In this document: positions 14,501-46,645 of the stretch, one piece after another
Position numbering within the stretch: the stretch's first letter is position 1
How the letters are laid out: each line of letters opens with the position of its first letter
Source: Struthio camelus
Taxonomy: Eukaryota; Chordata; Aves; Struthioniformes; Struthionidae
Length of the DNA stretch: 64,000 nt
Assembly (NCBI RefSeq): GCF_040807025.1
Contig: NC_090981.1
Location: 66,721,645 to 66,785,644, forward strand
Direction: 5' to 3'
Notes under the pieces: generated by a model
Told to the model about the DNA's origin: nothing
Database searches by the model: none
The model's input: the letters and a program-made list of their open reading frames with translations, nothing else
Translations under genes and position numbers: made by a program

Positions 14501-17500
14501 TGACTCAAACAGTTGCACAAAACAGCATGGACCTGTAATCACAACTCTACACCCAATCCTTCAGCTACCACAACTCCATTCTCAAGAGCTGAGGGTCCTG
14601 AGCTTTAAATACTTGTTTCACTCTCTGGAGCCCTTTCATTTTCAGAAGCAGATAAGCAGCTGCTCCACTTCATGACGCTGCGTGCAGCTGGTCTGAATGT
14701 TAGGTGTTGAATCACACCATGGAGTTCTCCACCTGTAACCTATTATCAGCCAATATTGAGAACAGATCTTGACTGTTTAGGTCCCAGTTGGGAAACAGGC
14801 ATCTAACACACCTGATGCCAGGATAAGCTTGAGAATGGGCATGGAAGATGAGATCAGGGCCAGGAATTTGAGATCCAGACTTTGATTAATTGTTTTTTAG
14901 GAGCAGTAATTAAAGCAAGCTGGATTCTAACATCCATATGTAATATGCCAGCTACAGGGTTGTACCAGGTACCCATCCTGGCACCTGGATGTTTAGTAGT
15001 TTACAACAGTTTAATGAGCTACCTGTTGCAAAGAGTCATTTAAGAAGCCTAACGTATCTTATTTAACAGGAAAACCATTCTCTATTGTTCAGCATTTAGC
15101 CAGTAGTTGACCTAATAGCTCTGCTCCTGAATTCTAGCCATGACTCGGGCTTGACCCAAAGCCTGTAACCTAATGACTTCAGCTCAAACTCTGCACAAGG
15201 AAAAATGTTGTGGAAAATGGTGGGCAGGAGGTGGGAGGGAGGATAGGAGATTTGCAGTTCAGCCTTTGGGTGCCTCCGTTGAGTCAAAAGAGGGTCCGCA
15301 GTAGCAGTGAAGAGAGAAAGGAACAGTCTGAAGTTCCAAAGAACTTTATTTTTCTAACGCATTTTGCTTTCCAAATCACCCTTGTAGAGATTATTACTAT
15401 GCAGTATGTTGCTCAGATCCGTGGTCAGGGCATATAACAGAACAACAGGGGCCCACCTGCAACTTCAAACCAAATCACAGAATCTCCTGATGTAAAAACT
15501 CTACTCCTACTGACAGTCCTTGAGAATTGGGCTGAGGTATGAGAGTGATTTCAGCAAATCCACAGTAATCTCACAGAGAGGCTCATTCCAGCTGTGGCAG
15601 TATACTGGCAGATCTTGCATAGCTAGCTCATGAAGTTGTACCACCGAATTGTCTAAGCAACGGGTTACTTGGGAACAAGTGGAGCACAGAGAAGTAAAGA
15701 AAGAAAAAAGAGAATATCCCTACAAGGGATAAGCCCCCAGCTAATTCTCCTCTATCACATGTGCACTGATGGAGTCACTGATGCACCCCATTTCTCCCCA
15801 GGACAGAGTCACAATGAAATTCTTCACAGCTCAGAAGCGTGCACGGTGCCACGTGGTGCGCAGTCGCCAGGTTACTGCACCCTCCGGAGGATATTCCCAG
15901 AGGAGCTCACGCTCCGTGTGCTTCTAAGGGAGAAGGCACGTAGGGGAGGCTGAAATACATACTGCAATGAAGGACAAGGGCCACTGTTCACTCTGCCATC
16001 ACCTCTGCCTGCATTCACCCATCTTCTAAAGTCATGCCTAACTTTAAGTAGGCAAGCACTAACGTTAGATACGATAGGACTAATCACACACTGAAACCAG
16101 GCTCATGCTTGAATGCGTAGCTGAGTCAGGCTCTTCCCTGAAGCAGAGAGCCTTAATGCACATACTTCTCCGCAGAGCAACAGGACTTGGGGTTCCAGAT
16201 CCCGAGGTTACAATGGAATAGGCACAGAGGCTGGAGACAGGACCTCCCTGGTCCAGAGTTGATACACTGACTCAATCTCACATTTTAAGAATTAGGAGAA
16301 CAGAAGGAAAAAATACTGATGTTTGCACAGTCGTACTTTTGTTCTGTGTTCAACACCCACCCCTGAGTTTTTGGTTCATGTCTATGCTTGGCCTTCCCCT
16401 CCACTTTAATCTAGCACCTAATCCCTTCTTTACTATCTTCCCCTGAATCTGAAGATATTTAAAGACTGGTATTTGCCACTGTTGGGGTAAAAGTAGACAC
16501 AGCTGCTGGGATCTGCTTTTAGTCTAGCACTACCTTACATGCTCTTGACCAAATCAGTCAAATTTTAACCATTTGCTCTGGTTTACTCACTTCAGATTTG
16601 CTAAATCTCACACTGTTATTATTACTCTCAACATATGATTTAAAAGTTTCTGGAGTCTGGTGAGTATAAACTGTCTTAAAAAGAGTATAAATCTAACTCC
16701 TGAAAATATGATTTGTTTAATGGACAATTTAATGATCAAGTGAGCAGTAAACATGACTTCTCAGTGCTCTGCCATCTCTTAAATTTTATCTTCTGTGTTT
16801 GAATTACATGGTCTCCTGCTTCACTTTCTTTCTAGACTGCAAATTCCTTTCCAAGACCTGAAAATTCTCTATTTACAAATAACCACAGCCGAGGAAAAAG
16901 CATTACAGTGTAAAATATTTTTACAAGCAAAAAAAAAAAAAGATTTTATTATGTAGTTTTTTTGGTGCAGTGTCTTATATAGAACTAAATATTTGTAGCG
17001 AGATTAAGATTTTTTTTTTTGTTTTTCTGCCTGGCTACAATAAATATATTGCTTAGAGAAAACAAGTAAAGTAAGAAGACATGTACACTTAACACTGAAG
17101 AAACATGTTTGGATACAGTACCGGGAAGAATTTGTTGAAGAATCTAACTCTATAAAAATTCCGAGCTCCAGCTTGCTGCCAGCGCCAAGATCATACATAG
17201 CAAAACTCCTAGGGTGAGTTTTGCTTGGAGATGTAGTCAGACAACGTTTCCAAGCTCCATTAACTGATTAATAAGTAACAGGAAGAATAAACTTTTTTCA
17301 TAGGACATCAGGCATCAACCAGTAATAAAACCCCTAAATCATACTGACATGTTCAAAAAACTGTGGATTTGATTTTATGCCTGATCTGACTCACGTGTCC
17401 TATGGCTACAGCATTTTGATCCGGCACGACTAGCCCTACAGCTTGGATTTGTTAGCAAACAGCAGCCTTAACTATGTTAAAAAAGAGGTTACCCGTCCAT

Positions 17501-20198
17501 CTTCTTAACTCATCTTCCATGAGAAACACTTCCTATCCATTATAAAACTATACCCATGAATCGCATATGTGTTTCAAACAGTCAGGCTCCAATCTACCTG
17601 CTGCTTTCAGTTCAGTTTTGCATGTACAAGTACTTAAGCTAATAAAGACATCACTAGCACCAGTCCCTTGGAGCTATCAGAAGCGGGGAAACTGCCTCCC
17701 TGCTGTTCAACCCTGAGCTTGTGATCTCTCAAGAGGATGAGTTTCCCCTCCAGTCCCCCTCCGCCCTGTGCAGCAGCCGGCTGACCCAGTCAGGCAGCAC
17801 GGGCTCTGCTAGGAGCCCTGCCCAGCTTAACAGCATCGCGTCAGATGGAGAGCGTCGGGTACAAGGACCGAGGAAGAGCTTGTCACAGATAGAGTCACAA
17901 TGAGGTAAGATTTGCCTGAAGTTATGCCTTTTAGGAGCTTCAAGACTGATTTTTTTTTAAGAAGCATTACACAGCGCCACATCTCAATTATTAGGTGTTC
18001 CACCAGCAGCAAAACAGAATTGCTTATTTGTAATCTGGGAACGAGTGCAACAGAGCAGTCTGCCTCCATCAGGTCGCCACACATTCTCCCTCTCTCTCAC
18101 ACACAGTTGCTTAGGGCTAAGGTTTAATAACTCATTTTTGTAGACAAAGAAAACATATAATCTATTCTCTTCATCTTCTGCCAGGTTCATCACTTCAGTC
18201 ACCATCTCATTGACCAAGTCTGCTCAGATTGCAGCTGGAACCCACTCCGTAAAGCTGCAAATGCTTTCTAATTCACTTGAAATCAAGTGGCACTGAAGAC
18301 ACTGGGGGTTAAACCGGCAAAACTGGCATCATGGCACCTGTCTGCCTGTTCGAAACTCACAAAAGGAAAAACAGGACCTGAAATTTTTGATAGCGCAGAG
18401 GCAAAGTTAACCTGGCCTACTTCGAAGAAAAGCAGAGCTACTATATGGAGGAGAAATGTCTTAGCAGCACAGTGAGACCCGTAAGGTGTTTACAATGCAC
18501 CACCCTGTGGTAGAAAGTTGTGTCTACGTTTATGAGTAAATACAGAAAATATTCCCTGTGCTTGTGCACATCTACAAGTGTTTTCTGTTCTCACTTATTT
18601 CAGAAAATATAAAACTAACATTGTCATTATAACGTATAATACAGATACTCATACAAAAATAAAGAATACACCTGATTCTGAATAAAATGTACAAACTTGG
18701 TACAATCAACCAATAAGTGTTCCCCCTAAATCTAAGGCATTTCTTCCATATCTTCTGCTCCTTCCAGGAAATTGCTGAATTTCTCCAATCCAGACTAGCG
18801 TCAGCAAGCTGTCTTCATTTCCCAAAGGCAGAAACACTATTCTGCCGTTATTATATCTGGGAAACAGAAGAACGTACTTTGGAATGACATACAAGGGTCA
18901 GGCATTACCGTTATTCTGTTATAAGTGATTGGACTTACTGGTAAAGACAGGCTCTGACCAAATGCTCAGGGCCAAGGATCCCCATACATTGTGGAAGACT
19001 GGATCAGGAATCAAATGTCAATGCTTGCGCTCACCTTCATCCATAAGATAATTTGGTAAGTGAAAGACAACACTCTGAAGCACAGCAAATAGAGTTTGTG
19101 CAAGAACGAGCACAGAACCTGGTTTTGCACTTCAGGGAATACCACGTCGTAACCTCAGAAGTGAAATTACTAACTACAGAAGAGGAATGCATTATATTCT
19201 CCCAAAACCCAGAGCATCCATATACCCTTTCAGAAAAAAGGCTTCTCACTGGAGACAAAGTTATAGCTCCCTTGATGAGTGGTAGCCTATACAGACTGAT
19301 TGCCAGTGGTCTCAAATCCGTAACAGTTTCACTGACAAAGCGCTCCTTTTGGCAGCAGTCTCCACAAAGCAGCCAGCTGTTAAAGGGACAATGGAACCGG
19401 GAAGCACACGTTTGGACAACCCGCACACATCTCATCCTAACCAGAACACCTAGGTCAGCCTTAAACCTGAAGAAGGCATTGCATTCTCCCTAACCAGACT
19501 GAAGTTGTCCTTTTGAGGGAGCATTGAGATCACTACACGTTGCGACATGAGACCACAGCTTGTGGTCTTTGGAAAATGAAAGACACTAAATTTATTCATT
19601 TCCCTTGCTTTGGGCATCTCAAAACAAACACTGAACTTTAAAACCTCAAAACTGCAGCAGTGGTCACATGGATTAGAAGCGTAATATGTTAAGTCCCATT
19701 AACTTCAAGAGAAGGAGCTTCACTATTTCATTTTAGTTTGTCAAAGTCCCTCATCAGAGGCTCTTACAGAAAATGAATGGGATTTAAAATTGAATAGTCT
19801 TGGGAATAAACAGTTGGCTTACACAGCAAGAAGAGGTAACTAGCAGGATCCGCAATCATCTGTGCCAATAACACATTCATAAGCTGTCTGGAAAATGGAA
19901 TGAACATCATGATGCTTTTTGCAGAAAATACACAGTTATTCAGGATGATCAAATTCAACTCTCATGGCTAGAATTACAGGTGCATCTCAAAACACCGAGT
20001 GATAAAGGGGGAAAATAAAATATCAGGTGCAAAATGAAAAGGATTATTCTTTACTACACCTACACTAGGATGAGCTCTGAAAGAATTGTTGCTACTCAGG
20101 GAAGAGATCTTGGAAAAACTGAACAAATCTCTGAAAATGTGAGTTCAACGATTATTAGCAGTCAAATAGGCAAAGGGAATGTTACGTAGTTATTATCA

Positions 20199-20580
20199 CA
20201 GAAGCACAGAACGGTTGAGGTTGGAAGGGACCTCTGGAGATCATCTAGTCCAACCTCCCTGCTCAAGCAGGGTCACCTAGAGCACATTGCAAAGGATCAC
20301 GTCCAGACGGGTTTTGAATATTTCCAGGGAAGGAGACTCCACCACCTCTCTGGGCAACCTCTTCCAGTGCTCTGTCACCCTCACAGTGAAGAAGGTTTTC
20401 CTCAGGTTCAGATGGAACTTCCTATGTTTCAGTTTCTGCCCGTTGCCTCTTGTCCTGTCACTGGGCACCACGGAGAAGAGTCTGGCCTCATCCTCTCGAC
20501 ACCCTCCCTTCAGATACTTGTACACATTGATGAGATCGCCTCTCAGTCTTCTCTTCTCCAGACTAAACAGGCCCAACTTA
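20199..20580 (-). mobile_element. CR1 LINE 3' fragment, best preserved
   Basis: About 380 bp, near-consensus avian CR1 3' end on the minus strand, from GTTGAGGTTGGAAGGGACCT to TCTCCAGACTAAACAGGCCC. The residual C-terminal reading frame is open for about 99 codons (20277-20576, minus) but has no upstream reverse transcriptase, so it is a dead insertion. It lies about 0.8 kb past the ACAA2 poly(A) signal. Confidence 0.95.
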
Positions 20581-21340
20581 TGATGGAAGTAACTGAGAAT
20601 AGAAAATGTGCTGCTTTATAAAAGCCATGTGGCAACTGTAACTTGAATACCGAAGCCCTGGTAACCCTAACTTATGAAAATAAAGTAGAAAGAGAAAAAA
20701 AAATTGGTTAGATGAACATCTGGTTTGTTGCTTTATGAAAGTTGTTTTTTAACCCATAGAAAGAGTGCTAAATGCCTCTACAGTCACTAAATACACTGTG
20801 TCCACAGGAAACTCCACAAATATCAGCATACTTCAGCAAGTATCCACAATACTTGCTATACTCTGAATTTCTTGCAAAGCTAGACAATCTGGTTTTGAAT
20901 GATCTCTCATCTTTCACAATCATCACTGGCTCATGCCAGTGGAGTGGCAGAAACAAGCTGCAGTGAAGCAACATTTTGACGGGGGTGGAGGGAAAAGAAA
21001 AAGATATCACGGTAAAGACTGAAGTGTTTGCCGCTATTCTAGTCTACGAAGCACAGTACGGACTGTGGAGAAGCGTGCTCTGTCTCTAACATGGGATCTG
21101 TTCCCCATATTATGGGAACAAAGAGATAAGGGTGAGACTATAAGAAGTTAAGAAATGAGTTGTACCATATAGCACTAGGGTTGCATGCAATACACTTCTT
21201 GGAAGGCTAGCAGATTTGCCAGAGTTCTCTAGAAATTACCTAGTAAAAACCAGTTATTCCTCAGCCAGGAAAAACAGCATCTCAAATAACAAACGTTGAC
21301 TAACAATTCTCACAGTAATTCACATTTTTAAGAAAACCAG
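20581..21340. other. Gap between CR1 and ACAA2 3' end
   Basis: About 760 bp with no recognisable element. ACAA2 transcription probably terminates here. Confidence 0.55.
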
Positions 21341-21361
21341 CAGGCTCTTTTTTCAGTTACA

Positions 21362-21367
21362 TTTATT
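21362..21367 (-). terminator. ACAA2 poly(A) signal AATAAA
   Basis: TTTATT on the plus strand, so AATAAA on the transcribed strand. It is followed downstream by a T/G-containing stretch (CTGCTGGTTTTC), expected of a downstream element. Cleavage is likely near 21340-21350 (inference). Confidence 0.7.
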
Positions 21368-21923
21368 GTTCTTTTGAGAGGCACAATGGAAAATTTAGCT
21401 TTCTCCTGTTTTCCTCTTCCCTTGCAAAACAGCAGGGTACAAGTTATAGCCATGAATCTACAATCAGTATATACTTCAGAAGGTCTCCAATTAAATTTTC
21501 ACCTTTCCTGATGACAAAAGAGGTACATATATGTCAGGCAGCACAAGTAGCTGAAAGAAGAAAAGTTAAAGCAATACTTGCTTAAAAAGCTGTACTGCTA
21601 TTTTAAGGCAGGTTCGGTGAAAGATTGACAGGCATTTTCCTCAGGAAATTAGAAGAATTTTGCCTACAGAAATACATTTACTTTAACTGAAAATAGGTTT
21701 TTAGAAAATATTTCATCACCGTAAGATTATATTGGCTTTACACTTCCTTTAGTTAGAGAGACATTATTGAATTTTTTTTTCCAGAAATCAGACTTCTCAA
21801 TCATTCCTTCACCTTGCAGGAATGGCACGAAATGAAGGGAGGTAGTGATGATTTATCTTCGTAACAGGCATACTTTTTTGGGGAATTATGAATCTGTGCA
21901 CTTCTGGAAGCATCCGGAATCTC
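21362..21923 (-). other. ACAA2: ACAA2 3' UTR
   Basis: Runs from the stop codon to the only AATAAA I found on the minus strand before 21340. About 560 nt, a reasonable length. The cleavage site is inferred, not observed. Confidence 0.7.
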
Positions 21924-41238
<19,315 letters not shown>

Positions 41239-41248
41239 GGCCGCCGCG

Positions 41249-41273
41249 CCGCCGCCGCCGCCGCCGCCGCCGC
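41249..41273 (-). repeat. CGG trinucleotide repeat in ACAA2 5' UTR
   Basis: About eight CCG units on the plus strand, so (CGG)8 in the ACAA2 transcript, ending roughly 10 nt before the ATG. A second shorter CCG run (41105-41119) lies in intron 1. Confidence 0.85.
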
Positions 41274-41536
41274 CTGCCTGCGCGTCGGCAGCCGCAAATT
41301 CGCCGCGGAGATGGGGGGGGAGGGGGAGAGGGCGGGGAGGCACGCCCGCGGGGGGTGGGACAGGGAGGGACAAATTTCTTCTTTTTTTTTTTTTAAATAA
41401 ATATTTTAGATTTTATCTTATTTTGTCTTCCTGTCCTTCTCTTTGGGCTGGCGACTCGGGCTCGGGGAGGCGGGGCCGGGGGGAAGAGAGGAATCGGCGG
41501 CTGCGGAAACGGAGGGCGGCGCGTGCCCGTGCGGCC

Positions 41537-41549
41537 GTTGCCCGGCAAC
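41537..41549. promoter_or_regulatory. RFX-type X-box palindrome
   Basis: GTTGCCCGGCAAC: perfect GTTGCC and GGCAAC half-sites with one spacer base, matching the GTNRCC-N(0-3)-RGYAAC consensus bound by RFX factors. It lies about 300 bp upstream of the ACAA2 ATG in the CpG island. Occupancy is not known. Confidence 0.6.
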
Positions 41550-41900
41550 AGCGGCCCAGGGTGGAGGGCGGCCCCCGCCGCGCCTCTCCACAGGTAACTT
41601 CATCCTCTTTAAAACAGAGAAAAAATGCGATTTTTTTTTTTTTTTGGTTTTGGTTTTATTTTAACTGCGTTTTCTCCCTTCCCCACGGGCTGCCCACACC
41701 CTCCTTTAAGCACGCGAACAAGGGCTGGCGCTGCGCCGCCCTCTTCCAGCCGCTGGGAGCGGCCTTCAAGGCCGCAGCGCGCCGCGCACCTCAGCGGCGT
41801 CCAAGCGCCTCCGAGGCCGCTGCTTGGGCCCCTCAGCCGGCGCTTTTCCGCCTTCCGAAGTCATCGGCTGTAGCTGCCAGACCCCCTTGTCCCCGTTGGC

Positions 41901-44900
41901 GGAGCGCTTTGGAATTTTAACAACAGAAATGTTTGAAATACAGGTATGAATAACGCTTGAACTGGGTTATTTATTACGGTCCCGGTTTTGACCCATAGTC
42001 ACGATTTCTTCAAAAGTGTTTATTTCACAAATTTTTTCTTTTTTGTTTTTATCCACAGCTGAATATTAACAGTGACTATTACAAGCATTTTCCTATAAAC
42101 AAAGGTGTAGTTTACAGATTTGTTCAAAATGGAAAAATATTTTATAAGCAGTAGTATTCCATCCACAGTATTCACCCCTGTATACCATTCAGCTTCTTGT
42201 AGAGCAGCTATACCTTCCGCTCGTTAAGGTAACGAGACTTCACAAAACGCAGAAAAACTCAGACCAACCCCCCCCCCAAAAAAAAACCCCACACAACAGA
42301 ATTTGCACTGTTACAGCACATTTCATTTCTTCTAATTTCAACTTAATTTGAAAGTGTTCGTTCACTGGCTTTTACATTTTAAAATAAATCGTATGCTCAT
42401 CGGGGAATATTTCTATGGATTATTTTATGTAACATTCACATTGCAATAATTTTTAATCAGGAAAAGAATTGTTCATGAGTAATATGTGAATCAATAAAGT
42501 CAGAGGAAAAGGTTCATGGCAGTTCATGCACTTCATTTTAATTAGGTTACCACATTTATATGCAATCATTAAGTGTTAATTTTGCAGTTAAACACAGATG
42601 AAGGGAATGAATTTGCACAATCTAGTGAGTTTACTATTGAAAGGGGAGGAAAATAACCTGCTGTTTCAAAGTGCATCTTTGTTACTTGCATCTTTTTTGC
42701 AAATCACACAAATTGAGGGTCAGATTTTGCAAGAAAGTAACCTGCATTGTGATTTCAGCGGTGTGATCAGACAGACTGGACTTGGTGCTCCCTGCTTGCA
42801 GGTGTTTTTAAGTTACACTATCAAAAAAGGTGGCCGAGGCTGTATGCTTAAACACTGTAACATGCCCACCTCTTGTTATTATTTCACTCGTGCAAGAAGT
42901 CTCATTAGAGTCAGTGAAATAAGCTGTACGAGAAGAAACGTTAACGACAGAGGAGTGCATAAATTCACTCCTAAGGTCTGATGTTCTTTTCCACAGTCAA
43001 CTACTACAACTTTACCAGCTGGAAATTGCCAAAAACAAACAAATAAACAAAGCAACAGTGAAAATGAAATGTGAGTGTTGTCCTGAACGCTTTTCAGCTA
43101 CATAGGTCACACAGAATACATGCATGAAGTCACCTTTGAGGAGGGGGTTGGTTTGGTTTTGTTTGTTTTGGGGTGAGGGTGGAGGATTTACATATTCTAT
43201 CCATTTTCATGGAGATTAGGATTCTCAATCCTACTTTTCTGAGATACATTATACAGGCAAAAACCAACATGGGCCAATACCATTTTCTTTCTAGCAACTT
43301 CGTAATGTTCTTGCGCACCTTCTCAGAGCCATATTTTATAAGCAGACTTCTACATCCACAGATACATTTTCAGGATAGAACAATAAAAATATTCCCAAAG
43401 TTTAACATTTGTTTCAGAAACAGTGGTTCAGAAGTCAGTTACCTTAGTAACAGCTAAAGGCACACAGTGGGAAAGCGCTCAACTTAATAATCAATATTTA
43501 GAAGTAAAGATATCTGGAAAGCAGCCAGCTTTCTCAAAGCCGCGTTTTGTGTTAAATTTGCTCCTTAAATACAGACGTGCCAAATCGAGGAGAGAAAGGC
43601 ATGCTTGAGCACAGCAATTTAACAAAATTAACATTTAAAAACAAATTTAAAAAATTGCTAACAGAGAAAATTACATATATTAAAGGTATTTAATACAGAG
43701 TCCTCTTCCAGATGGAGTTTAATGGACAAGTTACGTTATTATAGGTCAAGACATTAAATCCCAGTTCCTCCAGTTCATACATACTAACCTCTTTTAAGAG
43801 AGTCTCTTTGTTGTATGTATAAATTATGATCCTGAAAACTCCAGTGAAAGACTATTATCCCCTAGAAGAGCATTAACCACATTTTATAACTGTGATCAGC
43901 AACAAAATCTTTGCAGAAGAGGATTCTGCAGCAACCTGTCACTTAGTCTGACTGATAAGCAGTGGTTTAATCAGTCTGTTGGGAATTGTACACCGAATAA
44001 TTTACAACAGAGAGGTAGAGCCCTGAAGAGCCTGAGAGGAAACTGCTGGCCTAAGACAAATTCTGAGAAATAGCAGTGTGTTATAACCACATTGCAGAGA
44101 GACTAAATTTTGAAATTTATTTCTGTTTCGTACGGTGACAACTACTATTGTATGGAAAAAGTGGTAAGATTTAATTGGAAAATTAAATTCAGAGCATCAC
44201 AAAAACATTCATTTGCAAAATGTGAAAAGAGGTAGGTACAATAACTAAAAACATTGAGGATGAGCAAGTGACAGAAGAGTGCGTGCTTGCTGGGTGCAGG
44301 CAGCAATATGGTGGTGTTATTCTTACTGCGCGTGAAGGGGAGATGAAGGCACTGCTGAATATATGCAGTAGATGCAGATACTCAAGGACTGCAATTTGGA
44401 GGTACTGCTGGCACTGTACAAGTAATAAATTTTCTTCTATAATTAGTTGGGTAATGGTTAGAGGAAAAAATAACTTCTCCCTAGGGAATGGTCTTAACTC
44501 TGTCCTTCATTGGTAATAGCAGTACTAAATCCTAGTCCTCCATTTGAAAAAAAGTATTTACCCTCAAGCATAGACCAATACAATTTGTAACAGCACTCAA
44601 CTTTTTCTTTAAAAATGTGCTTTTGGACAGTAATATACACATATAGTACATACAGGACTATTACAGTTTGTATATACATAGATTATATACATGATGTTTA
44701 AATCCAACACATTCTATCTAGAAAGGTGACTGCAGCACAGTGGTTTTTTTTTTTAAGTGTTGTGTATCTTTAAGAGCCTTTACATTCTCTTTTAATACTC
44801 TGAGCTGACTGGATACCTAATCATAAATTTGCTGTGTGGATATAACTTACACCAAATAAAAGTAGTCCGAAAGATGAAGAGAGGTTTTCTGAAAGCTCTT

Positions 44901-46491
44901 AATCATCCTGGAAGTGCCGAGACGACTAGGACTGCAATCACAAAAGCAAGCAAGTTAAGATCTACTTAGACAAGACCATTATGGAAGTGGAAAGGCCAAA
45001 ATAGTCCCGGTTATAAGATGCGGGAAGCCTTTGCTGCTGCACCAAGGCATAGTGAGTTACGGCAAAAGCATCACCACTGTAACCGTGCAGTCCCAATGTG
45101 CAGACCTGCCACAATTGTGTCGTGCACAGGATTGTTGTAAAGCCTCGTTCACCCTTGGAAACCATTTTTTTCCCCCGTTTCAGCAAGCAGAGTGGTTTCC
45201 TGCAGTGACTGCAGTGATCAAATGTAGTGTGCTAAGTATTTAGAAAAATCAGTTACTGCTTTTGGGAGTAGCTGGCCACTTCTAATGCCTAGCTGGTGAG
45301 GTAAGAAGATGTGTTTAATATATTGGTTATGTAAAAAATGTCCTAACAGAATTTGAATTGATTGGATTGTGGTAGATAAAAGGATTCTTGTTTGCTCTTT
45401 TAGAAAATGGCTGATGTTACTAACACGCTAACTGACGGTTTTTCGTGTTAAACCATTTCATTGCTTAGCCATTCCCTTTCACTTTCAAACTTTTTAAAGT
45501 ATTCTTCATTTATCTAAGCCTGGTATTTGCACCACTGGTAAATGTTCTGATGGCCGTTGAGTTGAACAGAATCTTTGTTTCCTAGTCCTAGGCTACAGCT
45601 AGGACTAATCCACTGAACGAAGTAGGACTGGGGACCTGATTATTAAACTGGGTTGCATTTGCCTGACTGACTTATACGTAAGATTCTGATAACGGCTACG
45701 TAAGAGTAAGGAAACGACTTCTTTTCTCAAGCTCAACAACCCTTAGCTGCTGCATGAGAGTATTTGACTTCTAAAAGCACAGGGAAAGCCAGCAACAGGG
45801 GTCAGGATGACGCTTGCCTATACTAGAAGCAGGAGGCCTAAGGCAGTCCCTTGTCTCAAGATCATGTCATTAGGATGCAATCTTTGTGAGTCACTAATAT
45901 AAATCTGGTAATGGAAGAAAGTCCAAATTGCCAGTTTATTTGAATTCCCTGTAGTGTGTAAGTAAGAGATGCCCCATATGAAGTAAGGAGAGCCACAACA
46001 TTTCTGAAACTGAGAATTCATGACAAATTCCAGATCAGGGGAAACAAGCATTGTTCAATTCTGTTACCTTAACCTGCATGATAAACACATATTGGTACCT
46101 TCTGCAATTTAATTTCTTAATTATTATGATATAGTTACTAGCAAGAACGATAGGCAGAATTGCATATCTCCATTATTAATATATACAGACCACCTAGTTA
46201 TTAGACAAATTGTATGTCCTTGAAGGCAGCATAAATGTCTAGGATTTTGTTTTTGAATTTTAACTGTCATTTCTTCATAGTCACCTATGAAGATCAAAGT
46301 AAGCTGTCTCCACTAACCATTCTTTTCTGGTAGCAGCTTTTGGAGATTATCATGGGCTCTGAACTATGTCAGCATAAAATCAAGACGTTTAAAAAAAGAA
46401 ACAAAACTGTATTTCAAGTATCCTTACACTGAGCTACAAATTACCAAAAAAATCACATACAGATCAGTCTCTTTTTTTACTGTACAGTCCA
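41901..46491. other. ACAA2-MYO5B gap, possibly MYO5B distal 3' UTR
   Basis: About 4.6 kb, AT-rich, with no conserved open frame. On the minus strand it offers several AATAAA hexamers, so a long MYO5B 3' UTR could extend into it. On the plus strand a divergent non-coding transcript from the CpG island could cross it. No snoRNA or scaRNA box pair was convincing. Confidence 0.55.
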
Positions 46492-46645
46492 TTTATTACT
46501 GTGTATTGGTTCTTCCATAAACTCATTTGGTCCACATTTAAAGAGCTCCTTAATTCCTTTTTTGATTTCTCTCTCTCTCTTTTTTTTTTTTTTTTTTTTT
46601 GGCTGGAGGTCTCTGGGTATGAGAGATGGACTAATTATATTTTCT
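46492..46645 (-). other. MYO5B: MYO5B 3' UTR, proximal part
   Basis: Sequence after the stop, up to the first AATAAA beyond the coding region (46497-46492). It includes a genomic A21 tract. Human MYO5B has a much longer 3' UTR, so the real end may lie further left. Other AATAAA candidates on this strand are at 45940-45935 and 44121-44116. Confidence 0.5.
46580..46600 (-). repeat. A21 tract with flanking (GA)n in MYO5B 3' UTR
   Basis: Twenty-one T on the plus strand next to a CT dinucleotide run, so A21 followed by GAGAGA in the MYO5B transcript, about 45 nt after the stop codon. Confidence 0.9.

Larger units (their letters stand above)
4629..20198. other. Non-coding flank, main part
   Basis: About 15.6 kb of mixed sequence with modestly GC-rich patches near 9.6-11.3 kb, homopolymers at 8608 and 11564, and a possible ancient repeat scrap near 12220-12290. 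In human the next gene past ACAA2 is LIPG on the opposite strand; I found no lipase exon here. Confidence 0.6.

Noticed and set aside
19037-19493. Overlapping open frames of 146 (plus) and 132 (minus) codons
   Set aside because: The plus frame starts at TTG, not ATG. Neither resembles a known protein, and overlapping frames on both strands suggest chance. Kept as non-coding.
20277-20576. 99-codon frame on minus strand
   Set aside because: It is the residual C-terminal ORF2 end of a truncated CR1, not a host gene.
44688-44812. Possible C/D-box RNA (CATGATGT followed by CTGA motifs)
   Set aside because: Box C is imperfect, the spacing is too long and no terminal stem was seen. It is not enough to call a snoRNA or scaRNA.
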